This document shows positions 33,574 to 45,668 of a stretch of DNA of 64,000 nucleotides, piece after piece. A program made the position numbers and the translations under genes. The DNA comes from JAXLYE01 sp046351595 (GTDB lineage Bacteria > Myxococcota_A > Polyangia > Palsa-1104 > JAEUJZ01). Within the stretch, counting starts at the first letter, position 1. Each line of letters begins with the position of its first letter. The notes beneath the pieces are model-generated. The model searched no databases, had not been told where the DNA came from, and saw nothing but the letters and a program-made list of their open reading frames with translations. The stretch lies in contig JAXLYE010000010.1 of the NCBI GenBank assembly GCA_046351595.1, positions 124,001 through 188,000 on the forward strand. The letters run 5' to 3'.

Positions 33574-34971
33574 ATGAGCCTGTCTGGCAAGACCCACAAG
33601 CCGGCGTGGTGCGAAGGGATGCCGCTGGTCGTGCAATCCTTTCAGCAGTGGCAGCGAAGTGTAGACGGAATAACAGAGCTCCGGGCTCGCCACCATGCCA
33701 ATGATTGGGGCCTCCTGCAGATTGACCTGATCAATAATCTGGCGCAGGGTGAGCTGGGTATCCGGCGCTGTCAGGCGAGCATGCGCGACGGGACCGTAAT
33801 CGATATACCCCAGAGCGACCAGCCGTGTTTCATCACAGGGCTGGACAAGAAGCTGCTCGGGAATGACTCGGGCGAAGTATGTCTTGTGCTGCCACGGAAT
33901 CGATTTGTCCAGCGGAGCTTGAAGCCGGACGTTCAACGCCAGGTGCGTTACATCCGTGAGACGCTGGCCGCTGTAGAAGACGAGTTCGGAGAGGCGCAGC
34001 CTGAGCAGATCGAGGTGCTCAAGCACAACCTTAGCCTTGAGCTGTTCACCGGCCGCACGGAGTCGAGCAGCGATGTCGACCTGCTGCCGATTGCCCGCAT
34101 TGGCCGCGTAGGACGCCGACTTGAGCTGCTGCCCAATTTTATCCCTCCTTGTGTATCGATTAGCGGCTCTGATGTCTTGTTCGATATGGTCCAGCGCCTG
34201 GTGAACCGGGGACACGATCGAGTACACTCCCTGATGCAGGCCATCGGCCCGCAGGTGACAGTGGGCCAGATTGCGCTAAGCCCCCAGAGCACACATCGCC
34301 TGTGGGTCTTGCAGATGCTTGCGCCGTCGATGAGCTGCCTTACGCAGCTCCTGGAGACGCCAGCCGTGCACCCGCGCGAGCTGTACCAGGAACTGGTTCG
34401 GTTGCTCTCTGCCCTGATACCGCTCTATCGTACAGAGATGTTGAGCATTCCCCGATACGACCACGATGACCTCTTTGGCTGTTTCAGCCGGGTGTGCCGC
34501 CTGCTGGATGAGCTCCTGGGGGCGCGCGATCACAAAGAGTTCGACTACATCGACGAGATTGAGAGCCGCGACGCGACGCTATGGCTGTTCCGCGCGCGTG
34601 ACCTCACCTTTCTGCGCGGCTGCACGCTCTTCCTCGGGCTGGCCTGCGAGCGCTCGCAGCATGAGCTGGACGAGCACTTCAGCGATCCCAAGCACCTCCC
34701 CATGATGCGTGAAGGGGACACGGCCCAAGACGAGCAGAAGGCGGGGCGGGACGGTATGGACCTCGTTGTCGTGCCGGCGTCGCGGCTGCCAGACAAAGAG
34801 TGGGTCGACGACCAAGCGTACTGGTTCCAGCTCACGTTCGATACCGCCCAGAGCCAGACCAGCTGGGATCTCATCCTTCGCGACGGGCGGATCTCTGTAT
34901 TCATGCCTGAAATGGCCAAGCTGCAAATTCGACGGCGGCTCCTGATCGCCGTTCGGCAGGATTCGCTGTGA
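33574..34971 (+). CDS. tssK: T6SS baseplate protein TssK
   Basis: 465 residues. The N-terminus PAWCEGMPLVVQSFQQWQR is the characteristic TssK opening (W-x-EGM-L---QhFQ). The later TGRTESSSDVDLLPIARIG and LPNFIPPCVSISGS segments match the shoulder domain of the family. TssK is a cytoplasmic trimer linking the baseplate (TssEFG) to the TssJLM membrane complex through TssL. It starts three bases after the tssJ-like stop and its stop overlaps the tssL start (GTGA at 34968-34971), so translation is coupled. Confidence 0.93.
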   Translation: MSLSGKTHKPAWCEGMPLVVQSFQQWQRSVDGITELRARHHANDWGLLQIDLINNLAQGELGIRRCQASMRDGTVIDIPQSDQPCFITGLDKKLLGNDSGEVCLVLPRNRFVQRSLKPDVQRQVRYIRETLAAVEDEFGEAQPEQIEVLKHNLSLELFTGRTESSSDVDLLPIARIGRVGRRLELLPNFIPPCVSISGSDVLFDMVQRLVNRGHDRVHSLMQAIGPQVTVGQIALSPQSTHRLWVLQMLAPSMSCLTQLLETPAVHPRELYQELVRLLSALIPLYRTEMLSIPRYDHDDLFGCFSRVCRLLDELLGARDHKEFDYIDEIESRDATLWLFRARDLTFLRGCTLFLGLACERSQHELDEHFSDPKHLPMMREGDTAQDEQKAGRDGMDLVVVPASRLPDKEWVDDQAYWFQLTFDTAQSQTSWDLILRDGRISVFMPEMAKLQIRRRLLIAVRQDSL

Positions 34972-35702
34972 TCAGCCCGGCGGACAGCATCAGCGGCGTC
35001 CTGCAGCGCCTGATCGAGCAGGAAGAGTTCCGCGACCTCCTGCTCCTGGGCACGATCGTCCTGCAGGCCTCCGATACCGAGCGGCGCCAGCTTGAGCCCC
35101 GGCGCAAGGAGCTGGAGGAGGAGGGTCGCCAGCTCCTGAAGCAGGCTCGCGCCAAGGTCTTCCCGAACACCCCCGTGAATTCCCGCCGGCCCGGCGGCAG
35201 CACCTTGGCGGAGGCGTGGTACGACGACGCCCGTTTCGGCATCGAGGCACTCCTAGACATCGCCTGGCGGCAGTTCGCGGGCAGCCCGCAGTGGCCCTAC
35301 AGCAATGACAAGGCGCTGGGTCCCAGAGAACAGACGGTGCGGGAGTTCCAGAGCCGCCTGCAGACCATGGAAGAGACTTTCGCCAACGCCGAGCTGTCAG
35401 AGCGTCCACCGCGACAGCTCCTGTGGATTTATGACTACTGTATGGCAATCTTCCCCAGCTTTGCGGATGCTTCCTCACGAGGCTGGAGCGGGCGCGGCCC
35501 GAGCGACCAGCCAGAGCCGGGCATGCTGCCGGTTCCGCGCAGGGTGAGCGGGCCAAAGAAGATTCAGGCGAACATCGGCTTTGTCAGCTGGGTCGCGCTC
35601 CTGATTGTGATCGCTCTCGCTGCTCTCAAGGCAGAAGATCTCTACGTCTTCGAGCTGCAAGCCAAACGGGCCAAGGCTGCTCTTGAAGAAATCGGCCGCT
35701 GA
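34968..35702 (+). CDS. tssL: T6SS inner-membrane protein TssL (DotU/IcmH)
   Basis: 244 residues starting at GTG 34968. The cytoplasmic helical DotU domain contains WYDDARFGIEALLDIAWR and LLWIYDYCMAIF. A single transmembrane helix follows at about residues 205-222 (FVSWVALLIVIALAAL) near the C-terminus, which is the normal topology of a TssL without a peptidoglycan-binding extension. No OmpA domain is present, so cell-wall anchoring must come from another protein, possibly the OmpA fusion at 59325. Confidence 0.88.
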   Translation: MISPADSISGVLQRLIEQEEFRDLLLLGTIVLQASDTERRQLEPRRKELEEEGRQLLKQARAKVFPNTPVNSRRPGGSTLAEAWYDDARFGIEALLDIAWRQFAGSPQWPYSNDKALGPREQTVREFQSRLQTMEETFANAELSERPPRQLLWIYDYCMAIFPSFADASSRGWSGRGPSDQPEPGMLPVPRRVSGPKKIQANIGFVSWVALLIVIALAALKAEDLYVFELQAKRAKAALEEIGR

Positions 35703-35721
35703 TCTGGCCATTGAGGAAGAG

Positions 35722-39561
<3,840 letters not shown>

Positions 39562-39836
39562 CGACCACAGGCCCGGACGAAAGGGCCAGACCGCGCCCGA
39601 GATCAAACCTTTCGTTCTGGGAGAGATGCGGATGACGCCGGAGCCAAGGCTCGTCTGATCCCTTGGCGCGCCATCGGCCGGATCGCGCAGGCAAGAGGAC
39701 CCGCATCGGGTCGTTCAGGGAGGCACTCGCCCGTGCCCTCCTCCCCCGGCAGAGCCGAGCGAACCTCCCCCGCTGTGCGTTTCTCGCGCGCAGTCGAAAG
39801 GCCCCGCACCGATCCCTGGTCCGCGTGGGGCGCGGT

Positions 39837-40547
39837 TCAGATCATGTTGGCGATGAACAGCCCGAGCGCCGCCGAAGCGGCCATCATGACCACAGCAAGC
39901 GCCCACTGTTTGAGGTTGGCGCTCGCGGTGACCGCGGCCTCGCGTGAACGCAGCAAGTGGACCAGATCGCCATGCGAGGCCGCTGACGCCGGCTGCTGCA
40001 CCCGGTGAGGCACCGGTCGGGGAGACTCCCGGGGCGGAACGGCTGGCTGGGCAACATCAACAGGGATCGACGGGTTGAAGGACGGCTCCGGTCTCGCTCT
40101 ACGGACTTCCCGGAGTTCGCGGGGAGGTTGTCTCTCTGCGGCCGCCGGTTCAGGAGGCGCAGGCCGTCTGGGTTGCGGAGCCGAGCGGGGCGGGGGGGCA
40201 GCCGGTGCCGGGTCTTCCGCCTGCTGCGATGGCGGTCGCCGCCCCCGCACCTCCTGGGTCGGCCGTGCCTCCGGTGGTCGGGGCGTGCTGCGGCGGACCT
40301 CGACCATCGGCTGGGCCGGTGGCGGCCGGCGGACTTCCGGCTCAGCGTCGGCAGCGCGCCGTGGACGGCTGCTGCGGTAGCTCAAGGAGATCAAGCCATC
40401 GTCCTCAGCTGCAACCGGTTCCTGGCGTGGGCTGGCCGGTGCCTGCGCGCTTACCGGCATCGAGGATGCAGGATTGCGGCGACTGAGGCTGATGTCAGGC
40501 GTGATGGATTCAGAGCTTTCCGAGGGAGGATTGTCTTCTTCCGCCAT
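39837..40547 (-). CDS. Pro/Arg-rich tail-anchored membrane protein
   Basis: 236 residues on the opposite strand inside the T6SS run. The first about 200 residues are low-complexity, rich in Pro, Arg, Ala and Glu (for example PRRPAPPEPAAAERQPPREL), and probably disordered. The C-terminus is one hydrophobic helix (WALAVVMMAASAALGLFIAN) ending the protein, so it should be tail-anchored in the inner membrane with a cytoplasmic arm. It is divergent from tssA and convergent with tssM. A regulatory or scaffold role for the apparatus is inferred from position alone. Confidence 0.65.
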   Translation of the reverse strand: MAEEDNPPSESSESITPDISLSRRNPASSMPVSAQAPASPRQEPVAAEDDGLISLSYRSSRPRRAADAEPEVRRPPPAQPMVEVRRSTPRPPEARPTQEVRGRRPPSQQAEDPAPAAPPPRSAPQPRRPAPPEPAAAERQPPRELREVRRARPEPSFNPSIPVDVAQPAVPPRESPRPVPHRVQQPASAASHGDLVHLLRSREAAVTASANLKQWALAVVMMAASAALGLFIANMI

Positions 40548-40632
40548 CGCTCTTTTGTATCAGAAGTGGTTTTGAGATACAAGGTTCAAGCTCTGGCTGA
40601 GGGAAAAAAACCTTTGACGCTCAGCATGTACC

Positions 40633-42216
40633 GTGGTATCACTGCCCCGATTATTTGAGGTCCTCAAACGGATTCCAAAAATGGACTCAAAGTGGGTCAT
40701 AGGGCCATCGAAGGCTCGGGAGAAGCACCCGGAACTCTTTGACCTTGGCAAGCCTGCCGATGCCAACGCTCCCGCAGATACCGACAAAGCGGAACATGCG
40801 GCGAAGGAACTAGCAAAAAAGTGGCGCGGACGCCCGATTGATCGCGCCAAGGTGGACGTAGCTGAGTGGCTGAGTTCCCTCCTTCTGCTGGCTCGGCACA
40901 AACCTTCGATAGAGAACTTCATCTACCTGTGCGCGGCAGCCTATGACTGGAGGCAAGAGGGGCGCTCATTTAGTGGACTCGCCGCCGGCATGTGGGCTTT
41001 TGCTGATTTTTTGGATACGGAAGCAGGCAAGGCGAAGATCAGCCATCTCCTCAGGGATGAGGACGAAGCAGCGCATGAGCGCGGCGTCGCCTCCAGCCGC
41101 TATGAGCTCTTAGTCAAAGACCTGAATGCGGCTCTGGAGGGAACCTCCCCGCCGATAAAAGCGGGCGAAGACGACCTTGTGGGCGAGTGCATCGTGGCGG
41201 CAGAGCGCCTCGAGGAGGGCCTGCTGCCGCTCTCGCAGAAGCAAGAGGGCTCGACGGGGGGGACGCAAGCTGGTCAGGCGCCGCCTTTTTCGGGAATAAC
41301 CAACGTCCTGCGTAAGATCCAGGAGCGGGCTCACGTACGTAAGAGCGACGGAGCAGAGCCGCCCCTGTCTACAGAACCGCAACAGACAGAACCACTGACC
41401 ACGTCCAAGCAGCCGGACTGGCGCAGCTGGATGGCGCGCGTAGCAGCCGATCTGCGTGCGCAGCAGCGGCAGAATCCCCTTCCGTACTTGCTGGTTCGTG
41501 TCGCCTGCTGGGCTGAACAGATGGGGCGGTCGCTGCGGTTCACCGAGCCAACGCCCGAAGAGTTCAAGCAGCTGGACGGGTTGCTGCGGGAAGGACAAGC
41601 TGCCCAGTGCCTGGAACTGTGCGAGAAGCTCTTCATCCAGCACCCGCTGTCGTTGGATGTGAACTTCTTCTGCATGCGCGCGCTTGACATCTTGGACTGC
41701 GCGTACGCGCGGAACGCGATCGGATACCTCACCTGCATCCTGATTGAGCATCTGCCAGAGATTATTACCAAGCGGGATCCGAACGCCCCCGAGATCCGCC
41801 AGGATACCAAGCGCTGGCTGCAGCAGGAGCAGATCCGCTGGCGCACCCAGGCCACCGAGTCGCAGGTGAACCTGCCCGCCGAGGATCTCGTCGGAGCACT
41901 CACCATCCTGCAGCGGAGCATGATGCAGTCGCGCTCGCGCCAACGACACTTCCAGCTGCGTCTCACCATGGTTAGTTACTGTCTGGACCTGGGGCGTGCA
42001 GACCTGGCTGTGCCGATTCTGGATCTGCTGAAAGAAGAGGCCGAGACGTTCCGACTCGCCGAGTGGGATCCGGAGCTGCTGACTGAGCTCCTCCTCATCG
42101 AGGTGCGAGCAGCGACCATGGGGCAGGCAGATCCCGAGGGTGTGCAGCGGCGTGTGCGCGCACGACTGTGTCAGCTCGATCCTGTCCTGGTGGCTAAGCT
42201 GGACGCCAGCCAGTAG
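40633..42216 (+). CDS. tssA: T6SS cap/priming protein TssA
   Basis: 527 residues from GTG 40633; ATG 40681 is an alternative start. The C-terminal half matches TssA/VasJ-type proteins: NPLPYLLVRVACWAEQMGR followed by a helical array (LLREGQAAQCLELCEKLF, LFIQHPLSLDVNFF). The N-terminal about 130 residues (WLSSLLLLARHKPSIENF) form a separate helical domain without a clear ImpA_N motif. TssA primes and caps sheath assembly. It is separated from tssM by the opposite-strand gene and probably has its own promoter in 40548-40632. tssB follows 48 bp downstream. Confidence 0.78.
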   Translation: MVSLPRLFEVLKRIPKMDSKWVIGPSKAREKHPELFDLGKPADANAPADTDKAEHAAKELAKKWRGRPIDRAKVDVAEWLSSLLLLARHKPSIENFIYLCAAAYDWRQEGRSFSGLAAGMWAFADFLDTEAGKAKISHLLRDEDEAAHERGVASSRYELLVKDLNAALEGTSPPIKAGEDDLVGECIVAAERLEEGLLPLSQKQEGSTGGTQAGQAPPFSGITNVLRKIQERAHVRKSDGAEPPLSTEPQQTEPLTTSKQPDWRSWMARVAADLRAQQRQNPLPYLLVRVACWAEQMGRSLRFTEPTPEEFKQLDGLLREGQAAQCLELCEKLFIQHPLSLDVNFFCMRALDILDCAYARNAIGYLTCILIEHLPEIITKRDPNAPEIRQDTKRWLQQEQIRWRTQATESQVNLPAEDLVGALTILQRSMMQSRSRQRHFQLRLTMVSYCLDLGRADLAVPILDLLKEEAETFRLAEWDPELLTELLLIEVRAATMGQADPEGVQRRVRARLCQLDPVLVAKLDASQ

Positions 42217-42264
42217 GCAGACCGTCCATAACTATGACCCGCAGTGCATCTGGAGTAACATCGC

Positions 42265-42924
42265 ATGGGCAAGAAACGAAAAGAAGCGCTGGTGCTCTCG
42301 ATTAAGACCAGCACCGATGGGATCCAGGAGAATATCAACCTGGAGCAGCGGCTGCTGGTGGCAGGGCCGTTCTCTGGTGAGATCAAAGGGGATCTGAGTA
42401 AGGTCCACCGCGTCAAGGATGTCACCGCGGACAACCTCGATGCGAAGCTTGCGAACCAGAAGGTACGGCTGAACTTCAGCGTCCCCAACCTGCTGGCAGG
42501 AGACGGCAAGAAGAGCCTGCAGGTCCGTGCGCAGCCGCGCTCGATGCGCGACTTCGACCCGGACATGATCGCTTCGGGAGAGGCGTTCCAGATTACGGGC
42601 GACCCGAACGAGAAGTTCGAGGATGAGGCCCTCGAGCAGGAGGTCGATCCGAAGACCAACAAGAAGCGCTTCGATCCCAAGGGCAACCCGATCTACAAGC
42701 CGCGAAAGAAGAAGCAGAACGAGGTCGCCGATGCCCTCGCGCTCGCCGATGCCCTCGAGCAGCTTCAGATTGCGGTAGACAGCGCCGATCCAGAGAGCTT
42801 CTACAGCATGGTGTACGAAGTGGCGAAGGAATGCCGTGCCGACCGACCCAAGGCAGAGCAAGCGCTCGCGAGCGGTGACATTCTCAGGACGCTGAAGCTG
42901 AGCGAGCAGAAGCCGGGCAGCTGA
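42265..42924 (+). CDS. tssB: T6SS sheath small subunit TssB (VipA), divergent
   Basis: 219 residues from ATG 42265 with GGAG nine bases upstream. The N-terminal half is TssB-like (VLSIKTSTDG, VRLNFSVPNLL, RSMRDFDPD). Typical TssB has about 165 residues and a FxPdxV-x-x-vpeL-x-x-LLeLR block; that block is not seen here, and a charged insert (EQEVDPKTNKKRFDPKGNP) precedes the C-terminal helices. Assignment as TssB rests on the N-terminal match and on position immediately before tssC, whose product it pairs with to form the contractile sheath. Confidence 0.82.
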   Translation: MGKKRKEALVLSIKTSTDGIQENINLEQRLLVAGPFSGEIKGDLSKVHRVKDVTADNLDAKLANQKVRLNFSVPNLLAGDGKKSLQVRAQPRSMRDFDPDMIASGEAFQITGDPNEKFEDEALEQEVDPKTNKKRFDPKGNPIYKPRKKKQNEVADALALADALEQLQIAVDSADPESFYSMVYEVAKECRADRPKAEQALASGDILRTLKLSEQKPGS

Positions 42925-42986
42925 TCCTGGCGGCCTCCGCGGAAGCAGGTCAAGCGCGTCAACCCGTCTAGTTCAGGAGTCCCAGC

Positions 42987-44522
42987 GTGGATCAACAGCG
43001 CCAAGTCCCCCAGACACAGCAGATCGTAACCGAGCAAGCTGCCGAGCCAACTCCGGAGCAGGCAGCGCTGTTGGATGGCAAGCTCAAAGAGATTCTTGAA
43101 CGGATCTGCCCAAACGATACAAAGCTTCAGGCTCGCCTGGCGAATGCCATGAGGCAGCTCCTGCGTGAGGCGCTGATCAGCGGGGAGCTCAGCAATCCAG
43201 AGGAGATCAAAGCACTCCTCTTCCGCGCGATCAATAACGTCCGTGAGCGCGTCAAAAAGCAGATGGATGCGATCTTGCACGCTCAGCAGTTTCAGCAGAT
43301 CGAGTCCTGCTGGCGCGGGCTCCACTTCCTGCTCTCACGTACCAACTTTGAGGCGGCGATTACGATCGACATGCTTGATGCCAGCAAGGAGACGCTGGCA
43401 GCAGACTTCAAGCGGAACGAAGATTTTCGTGACACCGCGTTCCGCAAGATGCTCTATGCGGATGGCATCGGGATCGCGGGCGGCGATCCGTACGCGGCGG
43501 TCATCGGCGCCTATGAGTTCGACGCCGGTGAGGCAGACGTCGAGCTCCTGCGCAGGATCAGCGAGGTTGCCGAAGACACGCATGCACCGTTCATTGCCGC
43601 CGCCAGCCCCAAGGTGTTCGGGCTGGATAGCCACGCCGAGCTACCGGAGAAAAAGCTCTCTCCGATCGTCCGGAAGATCGAGAAGAATGACGAGTACATC
43701 AAGTGGCGGGCGTTGCGCGAGACTTCTGGTTCGCGCTACCTTTGCCTCACCTTGCCGCGCTTCGTGCTGCGTTCGCCGTGGGGCGAAGGGAAGCAAAAGC
43801 CGGAAGGCAAGATGAGCTTCTACGAAGAGAGCACGCAGGGCGAGCGTAAGAACTTCTTGTGGGGCAATGCAGCGTTTGCGCTCGCCAGCCGTCTGACCGA
43901 GCAGTTCGAGAAGTACGGCTGGTACGACGATATCAGCGGCTGGGAAGAAGGCGGGCGCATCGGGCGTATGGAGATTCCGGTTTTCGAACTGCCGGGCGAG
44001 CAACGCAAGATCGCGACCGAGGCGCTGATTACCGACGAGATGGAGTACACGCTGTCGACGCTCGGGTTCACGCCGCTCATCATGGAGCTTAAGAGCGACC
44101 GCGCGTACTTCCAGAGCGTGCCGACTCTGAACTTTGCCGGTTCCTACCCGGACACCGAGCAGGGGCGCAAGGCGCAGGAGCGTGCGCAGATGGGCACGCA
44201 GCTCACGTATATGCTGCTGGCTTCGCGCGTCGCCCACTACTTGAAGGTGCAGCAGCGGCGCCTGCTGGGCAGCCCCAAGACCAAACAGGACATCGAGCAG
44301 CGCATCACTGACTGGTTGGCTCAGTATCACTGCGCGGATCCGACGCCCCTGGAAACAACGCGACGGAAGAAGCCTCTACGCTCGTACTCGGTCAAGGTGG
44401 ATCCCATTCCGGGCCAGGTTGGGTATTATACAATCGAGGTGCAAGTAGTTCCCTTTACACGCTACCGTGGCGCCGATTTGACCCTGACCCTCGACGCAGA
44501 ACCGCAGACCAGCGGAGGCTGA
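42987..44522 (+). CDS. tssC: T6SS sheath large subunit TssC (VipB)
   Basis: 511 residues from GTG 42987 behind AGGAG. Family hallmarks are clear: ESCWRGLHFLLSRTNF, YAAVIGAYEFD, PFIAAASPKVFG, YLCLTLPRFVLRSPWG and LASRLTEQFEKYGW. The C-terminal handshake region (MLLASRVAHYLKVQQRR) and VEVQVVPFTRY-like ending are present. Forms the contractile sheath with TssB. A hairpin lies just after its stop and before hcp. Confidence 0.95.
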   Translation: MDQQRQVPQTQQIVTEQAAEPTPEQAALLDGKLKEILERICPNDTKLQARLANAMRQLLREALISGELSNPEEIKALLFRAINNVRERVKKQMDAILHAQQFQQIESCWRGLHFLLSRTNFEAAITIDMLDASKETLAADFKRNEDFRDTAFRKMLYADGIGIAGGDPYAAVIGAYEFDAGEADVELLRRISEVAEDTHAPFIAAASPKVFGLDSHAELPEKKLSPIVRKIEKNDEYIKWRALRETSGSRYLCLTLPRFVLRSPWGEGKQKPEGKMSFYEESTQGERKNFLWGNAAFALASRLTEQFEKYGWYDDISGWEEGGRIGRMEIPVFELPGEQRKIATEALITDEMEYTLSTLGFTPLIMELKSDRAYFQSVPTLNFAGSYPDTEQGRKAQERAQMGTQLTYMLLASRVAHYLKVQQRRLLGSPKTKQDIEQRITDWLAQYHCADPTPLETTRRKKPLRSYSVKVDPIPGQVGYYTIEVQVVPFTRYRGADLTLTLDAEPQTSGG

Positions 44523-44525
44523 TTC

Positions 44526-44545
44526 AGCCCTGAATCGCCAGGGCT
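44526..44545 (+). terminator. Hairpin between tssC and hcp
   Basis: AGCCCTG (44526-44532) pairs with CAGGGCT (44539-44545), loop of six bases, four bases after the tssC stop. Only a weak T content follows. It probably stabilises or attenuates the upstream message ahead of highly expressed hcp. Confidence 0.5.
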
Positions 44546-44621
44546 GTTACGCTGATAACAAGTGCGCATAGACGGAAATGGGCCCCGACAAAAAACAGAG
44601 GGGCACAACAGGAGGACGCCA

Positions 44622-45128
44622 ATGGCACGATCAGGACTGTTCGGGTATATGACCCTCGAAGGGGAAACTCAGGGCAAGATCGAAGGCGGCTGTTCGCGCA
44701 ACGGCGATGATTTCAAGAACACAGTACAGGTCTGGGAGATGGAGCATAAGATCTCTGTCGACTATGACAAGTTCAGCCACGGCGCCAAGGGCGAGACCCA
44801 GCACGACGCGATCACCATCATCAAGGAGTGGGATAAGTCCTCGCCCAAGCTGCACCGTGCGATGGTCACGGGTGAGCACTTCAAGAAGGTGCAGATCAAG
44901 TGGTTTCGTAGCGATCCCAAAGGGAACTACGTCCATTTCTATACCCACACCATGGAAGACGCCCACGTCGTGGCGCTCACGTCGCGGCTCAAAGATCACC
45001 CCGATAAAGACTTCCCTGCCCACGTCGAAGAGGTCGAGATTGCCTATCGCAAGATGACCTGGACGTGGAAGGATGGCAACATCGAAGCCATATATGACTA
45101 CGACGACCCAGGGCACAAAAGTAAGTAA
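44622..45128 (+). CDS. hcp: T6SS tube protein Hcp (TssD)
   Basis: 168 residues from ATG 44622 with a strong AGGAGGACGCC ribosome site. The sequence is typical of Hcp1-like proteins: GYMTLEGETQGKIEGGCS, VWEMEHKISVDYD, KEWDKSSPKLHRAM and VEIAYRKMTWTWKDGN. It forms the hexameric inner tube expelled through the sheath. Hairpins on both sides and about 100 bp of flanking non-coding DNA suggest it can be expressed more highly than neighbouring genes. Confidence 0.95.
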   Translation: MARSGLFGYMTLEGETQGKIEGGCSRNGDDFKNTVQVWEMEHKISVDYDKFSHGAKGETQHDAITIIKEWDKSSPKLHRAMVTGEHFKKVQIKWFRSDPKGNYVHFYTHTMEDAHVVALTSRLKDHPDKDFPAHVEEVEIAYRKMTWTWKDGNIEAIYDYDDPGHKSK

Positions 45129-45134
45129 CGCGTC

Positions 45135-45152
45135 CGCTGCACTGTAGCAGCG
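45135..45152 (+). terminator. Hairpin downstream of hcp
   Basis: CGCTGC (45135-45140) pairs with GCAGCG (45147-45152) starting seven bases after the hcp stop. There is no T-run. It is likely a partial terminator or a 3' stabiliser of hcp mRNA. Confidence 0.45.
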
Positions 45153-45227
45153 CTTCGTCCACTGGGCCTCTTCCTACCTATGCGGGAGGGGCACGTGGCT
45201 TCGGTGTACGTGGGCTAGAGGCGACGC

Positions 45228-45665
45228 ATGTCACTACCGCTCCTTGATTGCCTCTTGGAGAGCGTTGATGAGTCTTATTCAGCCAACGATCCTGAGACGG
45301 CATCCATCCTCCGCCGGTTGACCCGACTTCTGAATAGTCGCAGAGGGGCGTCGCCGGCTTGCCCGCAGTACGGGTTGCCGGCCCTGACCAGCCACCTGGT
45401 GGATAACCTGCTGGTCGGAGAGATGGTGACTGCGATCCAAGAGTGCATCGAGCAGTTCGAGCCGCGACTCTGCAATGTCCAGGTGACGTGGATCCGCAAG
45501 GCTATTTCTCCGAAAATTGAGGAGCAGTGGCCGCTGAATCCGGCAGACTGTTTCTGGGCGAGCTTTCGGATTTCAGCGCAGCGTGTGAGTGATCAGAAGC
45601 CGTTGGACCTCTGCGCAGAGCAGCAGCGTGACGGCGATGTCATCCTGCGTCCCTTTGAAGGGTAG
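45228..45665 (+). CDS. tssE: T6SS baseplate protein TssE (gp25-like)
   Basis: 145 residues from ATG 45228. The gp25-like core is visible: ILRRLTRLLNSRRGASPACPQ followed by YGLPAL, and a conserved IQECIEQFEPRLCNVQV strand-helix. It is a baseplate wedge component equivalent to phage T4 gp25. tssF follows three bases after its stop. Confidence 0.9.
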   Translation: MSLPLLDCLLESVDESYSANDPETASILRRLTRLLNSRRGASPACPQYGLPALTSHLVDNLLVGEMVTAIQECIEQFEPRLCNVQVTWIRKAISPKIEEQWPLNPADCFWASFRISAQRVSDQKPLDLCAEQQRDGDVILRPFEG

Positions 45666-45668
45666 GCC

